A DNA stretch of 64,000 nt from Halobacillus sp. Marseille-Q1614 (lineage in GTDB: Bacteria; Bacillota; Bacilli; Bacillales; Halobacillaceae), in contig NZ_CADDWH010000001.1 of the NCBI RefSeq assembly GCF_902809865.1, forward strand, positions 930,001 to 994,000, given 5' to 3'. Each line of letters starts with the position of its first letter. Position 1 is the first letter of the stretch. The notes under the pieces were generated by a model that was not told the DNA's origin, did not search any database, and saw nothing but the letters and a program-made list of their open reading frames with translations. This document shows positions 9,887-20,243 of the stretch, piece after piece. Made by a program: the position numbers and the translations under genes.

Positions 9887-9916
9887 CTCGGTGTATCCAG
9901 TGTACATATGGACGAG
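9887..9916 (+). promoter_or_regulatory. Possible hairpin upstream of secDF
   Basis: CTCG (9887-9890) and TCCA (9896-9899) can pair with CGAG (9913-9916) and TGGA (9909-9912), leaving a GTGTA bulge and a 9-base loop. A two-codon ATG-AAA-TAA frame lies at 9872-9880. The helix is short, so this is tentative. Confidence 0.25.
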
Positions 9917-9942
9917 GTGTTCGATTTGAAAGGGGAAGAGTT

Positions 9943-12216
9943 ATGGTTAAAAGAGGGCGGATTGTAGCCTTTTTTCTAATAGTTATTCTATTGGCAGCTA
10001 CGATAGGAACTACAACAACGAGTATTACTAAAGATATTAATTTAGGACTGGATCTGCAGGGTGGATTTGAAATCCTTTACGATGTAAATACCATTGATGA
10101 AGACCAGGAGGTTAACGAGCAGGTATTGCAGTCTACCGTTCAGTCATTAAATGAACGGGTTGACGTTCTTGGAATCAGTGAAACCAATATATCCATAGAA
10201 AGCGGAGACCGAATTCGTGTTCAGCTTGCAGGAGTAGAAAACCAGCAGCAAGCGAGGGAACTTTTGTCAACAACAGCTGAATTATCCTTTAGAGACGTAG
10301 AAGGCAACGAACTGATGGATGGTTCAGACATTGTAGAAGGAAGCGCTCAGCAGTCATATGATCAAACGAATTCACCAATAGTTACGCTTGAAATGAAAAG
10401 CGCTTCTGAATTCTATGACATAACGAGTGAAGTCGCGAATAAGGAACCGATCAGCGGGGCTCCTTATCCTCCAAATTTGATGGTTATCTGGCTCGATTAT
10501 GATGAAGGTGTTTCTTTTGAAGAAGAATATTTGTCTGAAGATCCTGCCTACATTTCTGCACCGGCAGTAGATCAAGGGATCCGAAGCAATACGGTTCAGA
10601 TTGAAGGGGACTTCACACAGGAGTCAGCCCAGCAGTTAGCTGATGTTTTAAACGCCGGCTCATTGCCTGTTGAGTTAACTGAAACTTACTCAACGTCAGT
10701 AGGGGCTCAGTTTGGTGAACAGGCAATGGATAAGACGATTTTTGCTGGTGCTCTCGGGGTCGCGCTGATCTTTATATTCATGATCATTTTCTATCGTTTC
10801 CCTGGGCTTATCTCAGTGGTTACTTTGTCAGCGTACATCTATCTCATTCTATTAGTATTTGAACTGTTAAATGGTGTACTGACACTTCCTGGTATAGCCG
10901 CCTTAATATTAGGTGTCGGTATGGCCGTTGATGCGAATATCATTACGTATGAGAGAATTAAAGAGGAATTAAAAGCTGGTAAATCTATCACCTCTGCCTT
11001 TAAGGCCGGGAACCGCAGGTCACTGGCTACCATCCTTGATGCCAACATTACAACATTGATTGCCGCTGGAGTCTTATTCATCTTTGGGACAAGTTCAGTA
11101 AAAGGCTTTGCCACAATGCTGATCGTCAGTATTTTAGTAAGTTTTATTACAGCAGTTTATGGAACCCGTTTATTAATGGGATTGTGGGTGAAGAGCCGTT
11201 TCCTAAACAAACGTCCTGGCTGGTTTGGTGTGAAGAAAAATGAGATTCATTCACTGGCCGATGGAGAAGAAGTCGAAGCCACCTTTATGAAAAAGAAGTT
11301 TGATTTCGTACAGTATCGCAAGCGTTTCTTTGTATTATCACTTCTATTAATTGCTTTAGGTACCACTGCACTAGGTGTATTTGGCCTTAATTTAGGTATT
11401 GATTTCACAAGCGGTTCCAGGGTTGAAATATTGTCAGACAGCCCAATCGATACTGATGAGCTCGAACAAACTTTTGAAGAGAATTTAAACCTTGAACCGA
11501 AGCAAGTCGTATTACAAGGTGATAATAATGATATTGCTGTAGTTCGTTTAGACACAGAGCTATCGCAAACACAGGTTGCCCAAATGCAGGATTTTGTTTC
11601 TGAACAGTATGGCAGCAACCCGAATGTAAGTACTGTTTCCCCTGTTGTTGGGCAGGAACTGGCTAAAAATGCAGCTTTCGCGGTTCTCTATGCTTCAATA
11701 GGAATTATCATCTATGTAACCATCCGCTTTGAGATATACTTTGCTGTAGTTGCTATCCTAGCACTGCTGCACGATGCGTTCTTCATGATTGCTTTCTTCA
11801 GTCTGACCAGGCTGGAGTTTGATGTTACCATTATTGCCGCGATATTGACGATTGTCGGTTACTCGGTGAATGACACCATCGTAACCTTTGACAGGATCAG
11901 GGAAAATCTGAAAATGCGTAAGAAAGTCAAGTCCTTTAAAGAACTGGCTGTTATCGTTAATGACAGCTTGCTGCAAACGATGACGCGGAGTCTTAATACG
12001 GTCATTACCGTAATATTTGCTGCGGTTATGCTTGCGATATTTGGGGCTGCTTCGATCACTTACTTCTCCCTGGCGCTTGTTGTAGGGTTAATAGCCGGTA
12101 CGTATTCTTCCCTGTTCATTGCTTCCCAGCTTTGGTTAGTATGGCGAGGAAAGAAGATCAAAGAAAAGCCGATCGAGTATGTGAAGAAAAAGAAACCATC
12201 AGGCCCGCAAGTCTAA
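9943..12216 (+). CDS. secDF: Protein translocase SecDF (fused SecD and SecF)
   Basis: A 757-residue membrane protein that uses the proton or sodium gradient to help pull secreted proteins through SecYEG. The SecD half starts with one membrane segment, then LGLDLQGGFEI, a large extracytoplasmic domain and five more segments around GIAALILGVGMAVDANIITYERI. The SecF half begins near residue 440 with a segment and GIDFTSGSRVEIL, ending with the parallel VGYSVNDTIVTFDRI motif. Fusion of both is normal for Bacillaceae. The aspartate in VGMAVDANI and the NDT in the SecF repeat are the conserved ion-path residues. A strong terminator follows. Confidence 0.97.
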   Translation: MVKRGRIVAFFLIVILLAATIGTTTTSITKDINLGLDLQGGFEILYDVNTIDEDQEVNEQVLQSTVQSLNERVDVLGISETNISIESGDRIRVQLAGVENQQQARELLSTTAELSFRDVEGNELMDGSDIVEGSAQQSYDQTNSPIVTLEMKSASEFYDITSEVANKEPISGAPYPPNLMVIWLDYDEGVSFEEEYLSEDPAYISAPAVDQGIRSNTVQIEGDFTQESAQQLADVLNAGSLPVELTETYSTSVGAQFGEQAMDKTIFAGALGVALIFIFMIIFYRFPGLISVVTLSAYIYLILLVFELLNGVLTLPGIAALILGVGMAVDANIITYERIKEELKAGKSITSAFKAGNRRSLATILDANITTLIAAGVLFIFGTSSVKGFATMLIVSILVSFITAVYGTRLLMGLWVKSRFLNKRPGWFGVKKNEIHSLADGEEVEATFMKKKFDFVQYRKRFFVLSLLLIALGTTALGVFGLNLGIDFTSGSRVEILSDSPIDTDELEQTFEENLNLEPKQVVLQGDNNDIAVVRLDTELSQTQVAQMQDFVSEQYGSNPNVSTVSPVVGQELAKNAAFAVLYASIGIIIYVTIRFEIYFAVVAILALLHDAFFMIAFFSLTRLEFDVTIIAAILTIVGYSVNDTIVTFDRIRENLKMRKKVKSFKELAVIVNDSLLQTMTRSLNTVITVIFAAVMLAIFGAASITYFSLALVVGLIAGTYSSLFIASQLWLVWRGKKIKEKPIEYVKKKKPSGPQV

Positions 12217-12221
12217 AAGAA

Positions 12222-12252
12222 AGGCTGTCCTAAAATGGACAGCCTTTTTTAG
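12222..12252 (+). terminator. Intrinsic terminator after secDF
   Basis: Stem AAAGGCTGTCC / GGACAGCCTTT (about 12222-12247) followed by a T-run. Confidence 0.88.
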
Positions 12253-12430
12253 TTGTGTTTTTTTGTAAGAACTAAACGAGGACGGCGGGTATACGCTCCT
12301 AGGCTGCATACAAGCTATTACTCTTAAAGTTTCTCTTCAAGCTCGGCGGAGTCATCATCAGATAGCTTTTTTGATTACTTGAATTGTAAAAAGGGTATAA
12401 ATAACAGAATATGAAATAAGGAGGTTCACT

Positions 12431-12739
12431 ATGAAAGGGCAGTCTTACATTATTCTTGCACTTATCTTTGCTTTATTAATTGCCGTGTTTGCTGTTATAA
12501 ATGTAGGGGCAGTGGAAGTGAATTATTTATTTGGGACAGGAGAAGCTCCTCTTATTTTAATAATTATTGTCTCCGTTCTTATGGGAGGTATTACTACTGC
12601 ATCTGTAGGGGCTGTTAGATATTATCAGCTTAAGCGGGAGAACAGGTCGCTGCGCCATAAACTTAAAGAATTAACTCCTGCTCAAGTCGAAAAGACAGAA
12701 GAAGAATCACAAGAAACAAAACGTGAGCCGGATATTTAA
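12431..12739 (+). CDS. LapA-domain (DUF1049) membrane protein, YrvD-like
   Basis: A 102-residue protein with two membrane segments (SYIILALIFALLIAVFAVINVG and PLILIIIVSVLMGGITTASVGAV) joined by the short VNYLFGTGE turn that defines the LapA/DUF1049 fold, then a charged coiled-coil tail (LKRENRSLRHKLKELTP). AAGGAGG precedes ATG 12431. In Bacillus subtilis yrvD holds this place before recJ. In other bacteria LapA proteins take part in envelope or lipopolysaccharide assembly; in Gram-positives the role is unknown. Confidence 0.85.
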   Translation: MKGQSYIILALIFALLIAVFAVINVGAVEVNYLFGTGEAPLILIIIVSVLMGGITTASVGAVRYYQLKRENRSLRHKLKELTPAQVEKTEEESQETKREPDI

Positions 12740-12747
12740 TAACTTGA

Positions 12748-12776
12748 TTGATACCCCTTTCCCCCTCTAGTATAAT
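12748..12776 (+). promoter_or_regulatory. Putative sigma-A promoter of recJ
   Basis: TTGATA (12748-12753), 17-base spacer, TATAAT (12771-12776), 21 bases before the recJ start. Confidence 0.75.
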
Positions 12777-12797
12777 AGACGGGTCAGGGGTGAATTT

Positions 12798-15119
12798 ATG
12801 TTACGAAGTAAAATGAAATGGAATATTACATATACAGGGGATGAGGAAACGAGTTCCTCTATCCGAGGGATTACTGATTTAACGAGCCGGCTGCTTGTGC
12901 AGCGGGATTTGACAGATCCGGATGCCATCGATCGTTTTTTGCATCCGTCAGTTGATGATTTGCATGATCCTTTTTTATTGAGCGGCATGAATAAAGCCGT
13001 TCAGCGTGTAAGGGAAGCCATAGAAAAAGAGGAAAGAATCCTAGTATTTGGTGACTACGATGCAGATGGCGTCAGTTCAACTACCGTTATGGTAGAGGCA
13101 TTAAAGGAAGCTGGAGCCCTTTGTGACTTTTATATTCCTAATCGATTTACGGAAGGATATGGTCCAAATGAATCAGCCTTTCGTGAAGCAGCAGAAGCTG
13201 GGTTTAATCTTATTATCACGGTGGATAATGGGGTTGCTGCGGACTATGAAGCTAAGGTTGCGAAAGAATTAGGTATCGATTTGATCATTACCGACCACCA
13301 CGAAGTTCAGGAAGTACTTCCTGAAGCTTATGCCATTATTCATCCGAAAACGTCAGAGAATTATCCGTTTAAGGAATTGGCAGGGGTAGGTGTTGCGTTT
13401 AAGTTTGCACAGGCTTTGCTTCCTAAGTTTCCTAAGCACCTTCTCGACTTAACAGCTTTAGGAACAGTTGCAGATCTGGTTCCATTAAAAGATGAGAATA
13501 GGGCACTCGTTTATCTTGGGTTGAAGGCAATGAACAAGACGAAACGAATAGGGCTTCTCGCTCTTATTGAGACCTGCGGCATTGATGGAATGATTGATGA
13601 AGAATCAATCGGTTTTACAATTGGACCCCGTGTGAATGCGGTCGGAAGACTCCAGGACGCTTCACCGGCTGTTGATCTGTTTTTAACAAAAGATATGGAA
13701 GAAGCCCGGGAGCTGGCGGAAATGATAAATGAGCTCAATCAGGAACGTCAGAAAATAGTTGCAGATATTGCAAAAGAGGCAGAAAATATGCTCAAAAATA
13801 ATGAGCAGCCGTTAGGCGAAGTAATTGTCGTCGCAAAGGCAGGCTGGAACCCTGGCGTCCTTGGGATTGTTGCTTCAAAGCTTGTACGGACTTTTGACCG
13901 TCCGGCGATTGTGCTCGGAATAGATGAAGAGAAACAGCAGGCTAAAGGTTCTGCACGAAGTATAGATGCTTTCGATTTATTTTCTAATTGTATGGAGATT
14001 AGAGACCAATTTATTCATTTTGGCGGACATGCTCAGGCAGCCGGCATGACAGTAGACAGTGATAAAATTGATCAGATTAGAAGTTTGCTTTGTGAATTAG
14101 CCAAAAAAAAATTAACAGAAGAAGATTATCAGCAAAGTTTAAATATAGAGATGTCCATCAGGCTCGAGGATGTTTCTCTTCAGCAAATTGAAGAAATTTC
14201 GAAATTACGTCCGTTTGGCATGGGCAATCCTAAGCCGCTCTTTCATGTGAAAGAAACGCCTAAGGAGATCCGGTTAATCGGCAGCCGGCAGAACCACTTA
14301 AAAATGCAGTTTGTGAAGGAAAAGGCAAAGCTCGACGGCATAGGGTTTGGAATGGGAGAGCTGTATCATAAGATTGGCTCCTCAAGTGAAGTAGAAGTCG
14401 TTGGAGAGCTAAGCATTAATGAGTGGAATGGCAGGAAAAACCCGCAGATCATGATTAAGGATCTGCAAGTCTCTCATTGGCAGCTGTTTGATCATAGAGG
14501 TTCCAGGCAGTTAGAGAAGCAGCTGAGCCAAATAGACATAGAACGGACCGTCGGCATAAAGTTTACAGACAATAATATACCGGACATCCCGTGTTCCACC
14601 TATAGGCCCGCAGAACTCACTGCCTTGAATAAAGAAAATATTGATGGGATTGTGCTGCTTGACTTACCGGATCAGTTATCCCAATTATCGGAGGTCATCC
14701 AGGAGCTGGATCCCCAGAAGATTTATGCATGCTACCAGGTTCAGGATGGCGCTTTCTTTCAGGCGATTCCTACCCGTGAACATTTTAAATGGTTTTATGG
14801 TATGCTAATGAAGCGGGAAAATTTTAATATACACACAGATAAAGAACTGCTTGCCAAGAAAAAAGGCTGGAGCCGCTCAATGATTGATTTTATTTCCCAG
14901 GTGTTTTTTGAACTAGGGTTTGTTAAAATGGAAGACGGGAAAATCAGCCTGCGCTCAAATCCTGAGCAAAAAGATTTGAGTGAGTCGAATCTTTACCAAC
15001 AAAGGATACAACAATTACACATAGAGCAGACTCTCTATTACTCGACGTATAAAGAATTAAAAGACTGGTTGAACCTACAGAGAAAGACCGTCAGAGAGGA
15101 AGTATTAAATGGATTATAA
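12798..15119 (+). CDS. recJ: Single-strand-DNA-specific exonuclease RecJ
   Basis: RecJ degrades single-stranded DNA 5'-3' in recombination and repair. The 773-residue protein has the DHH phosphoesterase motifs in order: [14 protein letters not shown] (near residue 80), [24 protein letters not shown] and a [12 protein letters not shown] segment, then DHHA1 with [11 protein letters not shown] (about residue 410). A C-terminal extension of about 200 residues is usual in Bacilli RecJ (about 780 residues). It overlaps apt by 11 bases, so the two are translationally linked. ATG 12798 follows AGGGGTGA. Confidence 0.96.
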   Translation: MLRSKMKWNITYTGDEETSSSIRGITDLTSRLLVQRDLTDPDAIDRFLHPSVDDLHDPFLLSGMNKAVQRVREAIEKEERILVFGDYDADGVSSTTVMVEALKEAGALCDFYIPNRFTEGYGPNESAFREAAEAGFNLIITVDNGVAADYEAKVAKELGIDLIITDHHEVQEVLPEAYAIIHPKTSENYPFKELAGVGVAFKFAQALLPKFPKHLLDLTALGTVADLVPLKDENRALVYLGLKAMNKTKRIGLLALIETCGIDGMIDEESIGFTIGPRVNAVGRLQDASPAVDLFLTKDMEEARELAEMINELNQERQKIVADIAKEAENMLKNNEQPLGEVIVVAKAGWNPGVLGIVASKLVRTFDRPAIVLGIDEEKQQAKGSARSIDAFDLFSNCMEIRDQFIHFGGHAQAAGMTVDSDKIDQIRSLLCELAKKKLTEEDYQQSLNIEMSIRLEDVSLQQIEEISKLRPFGMGNPKPLFHVKETPKEIRLIGSRQNHLKMQFVKEKAKLDGIGFGMGELYHKIGSSSEVEVVGELSINEWNGRKNPQIMIKDLQVSHWQLFDHRGSRQLEKQLSQIDIERTVGIKFTDNNIPDIPCSTYRPAELTALNKENIDGIVLLDLPDQLSQLSEVIQELDPQKIYACYQVQDGAFFQAIPTREHFKWFYGMLMKRENFNIHTDKELLAKKKGWSRSMIDFISQVFFELGFVKMEDGKISLRSNPEQKDLSESNLYQQRIQQLHIEQTLYYSTYKELKDWLNLQRKTVREEVLNGL

Positions 15120-15621
15120 AAAACATATTGCTATAGTAGAAGATTGGCCGAAGAAAGGCATTCGCTTTAAAGATATCACACCATTAATGGACAATGGAAA
15201 AGCATTTAAGTCAGCGGTAGATGAAATCGTAGAATACTCAAAGGATAAGGAAATCGATCTTGTCGTTGGACCCGAAGCGCGCGGATTTATCGTAGGCTGT
15301 CCAGTGTCTTACGCGCTTGAAATCGGCTTTGCCCCTGTAAGAAAAGAAGGGAAGCTGCCTCGTGAAACAATTAAGGTGGATTACGGTCTTGAGTACGGCA
15401 AAGATGTGCTCACCATTCATAAAGATGCAATTAAGCCAGGGCAGCGTGTATTAATCGTAGATGATCTACTCGCTACCGGCGGAACAATTGAAGCTACTAT
15501 TAACCTGGTTGAGCAGCTTGGCGGAGTAGTGGCTGGCTGTGCTTTCCTTGTAGAATTGACTTATCTTGAAGGCAGAAGCAAACTTGATGGATATGACGTA
15601 TTAACTCTTATGCAGTATTAA
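15109..15621 (+). CDS. apt: Adenine phosphoribosyltransferase
   Basis: Apt salvages adenine to AMP using phosphoribosyl pyrophosphate. The 170-residue protein has [15 protein letters not shown], the [17 protein letters not shown] substrate segment, and the phosphoribosyl-binding motif [17 protein letters not shown]. Size is normal. Its start lies inside the 3' end of recJ, and the downstream gene is rel after a terminator, repeating the Bacillus order recJ-apt-rel. Cytoplasmic enzyme; identification secure. Confidence 0.97.
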   Translation: MDYKKHIAIVEDWPKKGIRFKDITPLMDNGKAFKSAVDEIVEYSKDKEIDLVVGPEARGFIVGCPVSYALEIGFAPVRKEGKLPRETIKVDYGLEYGKDVLTIHKDAIKPGQRVLIVDDLLATGGTIEATINLVEQLGGVVAGCAFLVELTYLEGRSKLDGYDVLTLMQY

Positions 15622-15637
15622 ATTCATGAATCTGGAA

Positions 15638-15675
15638 CGAAGAGTGCCCTCCTATTTAGGGCGCTCTTTGTTTTA
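15638..15675 (+). terminator. Intrinsic terminator after apt
   Basis: Stem AAAGAGTGCCCT-like arm / AGGGCGCTCTTT (about 15640-15650 with 15658-15669), one mismatch, followed by GTTTT. A second weaker hairpin, AAAAGAGA / TCTCTTTT at 15713-15738, ends in seven T. Confidence 0.75.
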
Positions 15676-15803
15676 AAAGGATGGCACTGTTTTATCGTTG
15701 GTTTTTCTGCTTAAAAGAGAGGGAAAACTGTCTCTTTTTTTAAACAGAAAAATCGCTAATTCTCCTGTAACAGAGTCAAATGGATAAAAAAGTACCATTT
15801 TCC

Positions 15804-15832
15804 TTTACAATTGCAGCGCTTTTTTTGATAAT
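15804..15832 (+). promoter_or_regulatory. Putative sigma-A promoter of rel
   Basis: TTTACA (15804-15809), 17-base spacer, GATAAT (15827-15832), 50 bases before rel. Confidence 0.55.
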
Positions 15833-15882
15833 GAGAGGAAACCACTAATTTTGAGAAAGCAAAGAGGAATCAGGGTGATTGA

Positions 15883-18087
15883 ATGGCCAAAGACAAAATC
15901 TTAACAGCCGAAGAAGTGATTGAGCAGGCAAGCCATTATATGAACGAGAAAGACCTTGAGTTTATCCGCAAGGCTTTTGAATTTGCCAATCAAGCTCACA
16001 GTGAACAATATCGAAAATCAGGAGAACCTTATATAATTCACCCTATCCAAGTAGCGGGAATTCTCGTTAATTTAGAGATGGATCCTGAAACGATAGCTGG
16101 TGGGTTTCTTCACGATGTAGTGGAGGACACTGATTATGGCTTGGAAGATATAGAGAGAGAGTTTGGGGAAGAGGTCTCCATGCTCGTCGACGGAGTCACT
16201 AAACTAGGGAAGATTAAATATAAATCAAAAGAAGCCCAGCAGGCGGAAAACCATCGGAAAATGTTTGTGGCGATGGCAAAAGATATGCGCGTTATTCTAA
16301 TCAAGCTTGCCGATCGTCTGCACAATATGCGGACACTCAAACATCTGCCGTCAGAAAAACAGCGCAGGATTTCGAATGAAACCCTGGAAATCTTTGCACC
16401 GCTTGCTCACCGGCTCGGGATCTCCACGATTAAGTGGGAGCTAGAAGATACAGCTTTACGATATCTCAATCCCCAGCAGTACTATCGGATCGTTCATTTA
16501 ATGAAGCAGAAACGAAATGAGCGGGAATATTATATTGAAGATGTCATAAATGAGATTCGAAACCAGCTGGCCGATGTAGATATCGAAGCAGATTTAAATG
16601 GGCGGCCTAAACACCTATACAGTATTTACCGTAAAATGGTGCTGCAAAATAAGCAGTTTAACGAAATCTATGATCTGCTGGCCGTACGAATCCTGGTTAA
16701 CAGCATAAAGGACTGCTATGCCGTTTTAGGTATTATCCATACATGCTGGAAACCAATGCCGGGGCGTTTTAAAGATTATATTGCTATGCCAAAGCCGAAC
16801 CTTTATCAATCGCTTCATACAACCGTCATTGGTCCAAAAGGCGATCCTCTGGAGGTTCAAATCCGTACCCATGAAATGCATGAAATTGCGGAATATGGTA
16901 TTGCGGCCCACTGGGCGTACAAAGAAGGAAAGCAGACAGCTTCCAACCATTCTTTTGAAGAGAAGCTGACATGGTTCCGTGAGATTTTGGATTCTCAAAG
17001 TGAAACCCATGACGCTGAAGAATTTATGGAGTCATTAAAAGTCGATCTGTTTTCAGATATGGTCTATGTATTTACACCTAAAGGAGAAGTCGTAGAACTC
17101 CCTTCAGGTTCCGTGCCCATTGATTTTGCTTACAGAATTCATACAGAAGTAGGCAACCAGACAATTGGCGCCAAAGTAAACGGCAAAATGGAGCCGCTGG
17201 ATTATCAGCTGAACACGGGCGATATTGTAGAAATGATGACATCCAAACATTCTTACGGCCCGTCTAAAGACTGGATCAAACTCGCTCAGACATCTCAGGC
17301 AAAGAACAAAATAAAACAGTTCTTCAAACGTCAGAAAAAAGAAGAAAACGTTGAAAAAGGCCGTGAGCTGGTAGAGCGTGAAATTAGAAACATGGGGCTG
17401 CAGCCTAAAGAAGTATTTACAGCTGAGAATTTAAATCGAGTGTCAGAGAAGTTTAATTTCTCCAATGAAGAAGATATGTTTGCAGCTGTAGGCTATCAGG
17501 GGATTACAGCTTCCCAGATCGCTACAAGACTAACAGAAAAACTAAGACAGCAGCTTCAAAAAGAGCAGGACCTTGAGCAGACCTTAGCAGACGTCACGAC
17601 AACAGAAATTAAAACCTCTTCTTCTCGCGGGAAGAAGGATTCAGGTGTCAGAGTCGAAGGAGTCGATAATCTACTCGTTCGCTTATCCAAATGCTGCAAC
17701 CCGGTGCCAGGCGATGATATTGTAGGATATATCACGAAAGGCCGCGGTGTGTCTGTTCACCGTGCAGACTGTCCGAACGTACAAACAGAAGAAGCACAGT
17801 CCCGCCTCTTAACCGTTTATTGGGAAAAAGGCCATACCGACAGCAAACAATATCACGTGGATCTGGAGATTTGGGGATATGACCGAAGAGGTCTCCTCAA
17901 TGAAGTTCTACAGGCGGTCAATGAAACGAAAACAAATATTACCGCCGTATCAGGTAAGTCCGACCGTAACAAAATGGCGACCATTCATATTACAATATTA
18001 ATTCAGAATACGGAACATTTAAGGAAAATTGTGGATCGCATAAAGCAAATTCAGGATGTATATACCGTAAGAAGAGTTATGCAGTAA
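15883..18087 (+). CDS. relA: Bifunctional (p)ppGpp synthetase/hydrolase Rel
   Basis: Rel makes and destroys (p)ppGpp at the ribosome in the stringent response. The 734-residue protein has all domains in order: HD hydrolase (His-53, then HDVVEDTD at 77-84, so hydrolysis should be active), synthetase ([22 protein letters not shown] and [22 protein letters not shown]), TGS ([17 protein letters not shown]), the zinc-finger region with [23 protein letters not shown], and C-terminal ACT ([18 protein letters not shown]). The length equals that of the Bacillus subtilis enzyme. dtd follows 14 bases later. Confidence 0.97.
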   Translation: MAKDKILTAEEVIEQASHYMNEKDLEFIRKAFEFANQAHSEQYRKSGEPYIIHPIQVAGILVNLEMDPETIAGGFLHDVVEDTDYGLEDIEREFGEEVSMLVDGVTKLGKIKYKSKEAQQAENHRKMFVAMAKDMRVILIKLADRLHNMRTLKHLPSEKQRRISNETLEIFAPLAHRLGISTIKWELEDTALRYLNPQQYYRIVHLMKQKRNEREYYIEDVINEIRNQLADVDIEADLNGRPKHLYSIYRKMVLQNKQFNEIYDLLAVRILVNSIKDCYAVLGIIHTCWKPMPGRFKDYIAMPKPNLYQSLHTTVIGPKGDPLEVQIRTHEMHEIAEYGIAAHWAYKEGKQTASNHSFEEKLTWFREILDSQSETHDAEEFMESLKVDLFSDMVYVFTPKGEVVELPSGSVPIDFAYRIHTEVGNQTIGAKVNGKMEPLDYQLNTGDIVEMMTSKHSYGPSKDWIKLAQTSQAKNKIKQFFKRQKKEENVEKGRELVEREIRNMGLQPKEVFTAENLNRVSEKFNFSNEEDMFAAVGYQGITASQIATRLTEKLRQQLQKEQDLEQTLADVTTTEIKTSSSRGKKDSGVRVEGVDNLLVRLSKCCNPVPGDDIVGYITKGRGVSVHRADCPNVQTEEAQSRLLTVYWEKGHTDSKQYHVDLEIWGYDRRGLLNEVLQAVNETKTNITAVSGKSDRNKMATIHITILIQNTEHLRKIVDRIKQIQDVYTVRRVMQ

Positions 18088-18101
18088 TTGGAGGATTTTG
18101 T

Positions 18102-18551
18102 ATGAGAGCAGTCGTGCAGCGAAGCGGAAAAGCTTCGGTCACCGTAAATAATGATGTAGTCGGCCAAATCGATCATGGTCTTGTAGTATTACTTGGTGTA
18201 ACCCATGATGATACAGAGGAAGATGCGAAATATTTGGCTAAGAAGATTCCTCACCTTCGCATATTTGAAGATGAGGATAATAAAATGAATTTATCTTTAA
18301 CCTCAGTAGGCGGAAGCCTATTATCCGTTTCGCAGTTTACGCTTTATGGAGACTGTCGGAAAGGGAGAAGGCCTAATTTTATGAACGCGGCTAAGCCGGA
18401 GCAGGCGCTTGAGCTGTACAAGACGTTCAATCAACTGGCAGCTGACGAAGGAATTCGTGTCGAAACCGGAGCATTCGGCGAAATGATGGATATTCAGCTG
18501 TCCAATAATGGGCCGGTTACATTGATTATAGACAGTAAAGATAAAGACTAA
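18102..18551 (+). CDS. dtd: D-aminoacyl-tRNA deacylase
   Basis: Dtd removes D-amino acids wrongly attached to tRNA. The 149-residue protein has the signature start [15 protein letters not shown], the [19 protein letters not shown] active-site segment and the C-terminal [11 protein letters not shown], the cross-subunit Gly-Pro motif. GGAGGATTTTGT precedes ATG 18102. It is cotranscribed with rel (14-base gap) and closed by a terminator shared with a convergent amidase gene. Confidence 0.96.
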   Translation: MRAVVQRSGKASVTVNNDVVGQIDHGLVVLLGVTHDDTEEDAKYLAKKIPHLRIFEDEDNKMNLSLTSVGGSLLSVSQFTLYGDCRKGRRPNFMNAAKPEQALELYKTFNQLAADEGIRVETGAFGEMMDIQLSNNGPVTLIIDSKDKD

Positions 18552-18584
18552 AAAAGCAAGGGACCTCAATCCCTTGCTTTTTTA
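18552..18584. terminator. Terminator between dtd and the convergent amidase gene
   Basis: Stem AAGCAAGGGA / TCCCTTGCTT (18554-18563 with 18570-18579) with A-run before and T-run after, so it may serve both strands. Confidence 0.85.
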
Positions 18585-18624
18585 GATAGTTGATGGAAAG
18601 GGAGCTAAATTCCCTGCACATCAT

Positions 18625-20079
18625 TTAATTAAAATATTGAATAAGACCTTCCGTTATTCCTTGGCTTACTTTATTCTGATAGCTTGATGTCTTAACCACT
18701 TTTTCCTCATTTACGTCTGAGATAAAACCTAATTCTATTAAAAGAGCAGGTTTATTACTATAACGCAGCACGTGGAAGCTTTCCCTTTTGATTCCGCGGT
18801 CTCTTTGTCCAGTAGCTCTTGCGGCTGAGGATTGGACTTGAGAAGCTAGTGCGCGCGTATTGGAGCTGTAAAAGTAAGTGGAAATACCATTTGCCTTAAT
18901 CGAAGGAGAAATACTGTTGTAATGCAGACTGATAAATGCATCCCCCTTGCTGTAGTTAGAAATAGATGTTCGTGCCCCCAGGGATACATAAGAATCATTA
19001 GACCTCGTCATAACAACTTTGGCACCATTATTCTCTAAATTTGCTTTTAGCCTCTGAGCTGTTTGCAGTGTTAATGTTTTTTCATAACTGCCGCTTCTGC
19101 CAATCGCACCAGGATCAAAACCTCCATGACCGGCATCCACTATAATCGTTCTCCCTTTTAAACTTCCGGAAGAAGAAACAGGGGCCACAGCTGCTGAACC
19201 GCCTTCTTTGACAATCCATCCTGCAATATAGGCTGCTTTGTTTTTATAGGAGATTTTATACCATTGGCCTTCCTTGCTGATGACATTATACTGCTGGCCC
19301 TTATGCCCGCGTCCTAAAATTTTATAACTCGTGAAGGGGCCGCTCCTTATATTCGTTGCGTTATATTCCAGGGTAACTTTAGAATTACCGGTTGGACTTG
19401 CCGGCGTTGATTCACCCGTGGTTACGAGCCATCCGGCTACCCAGCCTGTTTTGCTGCCGTTAAGCTTGATTTCGTACCAGCCCGATTTCTCTTGTAAATA
19501 ATCGTAGCTTTCGCCCTGTCTGAGTTGTCTTAAAATCGAGCTGTTTGTCGTTCCTTTAGCTCTCACATTTAAAACAGTAGTTGCTACCTTAACTTTTCCG
19601 AGAGATTTTTTTTCTTGTACTGCTGAACCCGAAGAATATGTAGTCAAATAATCACTGTGGACCCATCCAGACAGTTTAGCACGATCGATTTTGACCCAGT
19701 CGCCTTTCTGGTCAAGTTTTGTTACGGCCTCATTTTCCATGAGGTAGCCTTGGACTTTACCTGAGACACTGCCTTTTGAACGAACCCTTAAGTAGTCAAC
19801 CTTGGAAACGACGGTTTCACTTCTCTTAAGGGCAACGAGCCAGTTGGCTACCCAGCCTGTCCGGTTCTTCCAGTTAATTTTCACCCAATCGCCTTTTTGA
19901 CCTTCCACCGTATACGTTTCATTCTTTTGGACTTTACCCAAGATAGAATCGGACAGACCAGGACCTGACCTGACGTGTAAGTTATTCACTTGTACGGTGG
20001 CTGAGTCGGCTTTGACGGCCTCTGGAAAGAAGCAGATAAAGCCGGTTAGAAGAAATATTAATATCAGCCAGCCTTTCAT
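18625..20079 (-). CDS. N-acetylmuramoyl-L-alanine amidase with bacterial SH3 repeats (YrvJ-like)
   Basis: A secreted 484-residue cell-wall hydrolase. A signal peptide (MKGWLILIFLLTGFICFFP, cleavage near EAVKA-DS) is followed by four SH3b repeats, recognisable by NLHVRSGPG, YLRVRSKG, VLNVRAKGT and ATNIRSGPF each with a WVKI/WYKI and GWVAGW core (about residues 28-290). The catalytic Amidase_3 domain (about 308-484) has the zinc ligands in IIVDAGHGGFDPGAIG, the KTLTLQTAQRL Glu region, ISLHYNS, and the catalytic Glu in LLIELGFISD. It cleaves between N-acetylmuramic acid and L-alanine. Same position as yrvJ of Bacillus subtilis, convergent with dtd. Confidence 0.93.
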   Translation of the reverse strand: MKGWLILIFLLTGFICFFPEAVKADSATVQVNNLHVRSGPGLSDSILGKVQKNETYTVEGQKGDWVKINWKNRTGWVANWLVALKRSETVVSKVDYLRVRSKGSVSGKVQGYLMENEAVTKLDQKGDWVKIDRAKLSGWVHSDYLTTYSSGSAVQEKKSLGKVKVATTVLNVRAKGTTNSSILRQLRQGESYDYLQEKSGWYEIKLNGSKTGWVAGWLVTTGESTPASPTGNSKVTLEYNATNIRSGPFTSYKILGRGHKGQQYNVISKEGQWYKISYKNKAAYIAGWIVKEGGSAAVAPVSSSGSLKGRTIIVDAGHGGFDPGAIGRSGSYEKTLTLQTAQRLKANLENNGAKVVMTRSNDSYVSLGARTSISNYSKGDAFISLHYNSISPSIKANGISTYFYSSNTRALASQVQSSAARATGQRDRGIKRESFHVLRYSNKPALLIELGFISDVNEEKVVKTSSYQNKVSQGITEGLIQYFN

Positions 20080-20191
20080 ATAAATGTATACACCTCCATT
20101 ATTTAGTAATGCTTAGACTAATTCGACAAAATTATATAAATTCCTTCATTTTTCTCGATAAAACTTTATTGCTTTACTCGTTTAAATAAAC

Positions 20192-20221
20192 TTGACAGTG
20201 ATCTATTAAAAACAGTATTAT
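20192..20221 (+). promoter_or_regulatory. Putative sigma-A promoter of the hisS-aspS operon
   Basis: TTGACA (20192-20197), 18-base spacer, TATTAT (20216-20221), about 20 bases before the T-box leader. Confidence 0.6.
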
Positions 20222-20243
20222 AGTATCCATATCGAATTTGAAA

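Noticed and set aside
12250-12370. Possible gene remnant in the secDF-lapA gap (minus strand LSDDDSAELEEKL then stop)
   Set aside because: Only about 15 codons are open, with an in-frame stop just before; no ribosome site or homology can be shown. Likely chance.
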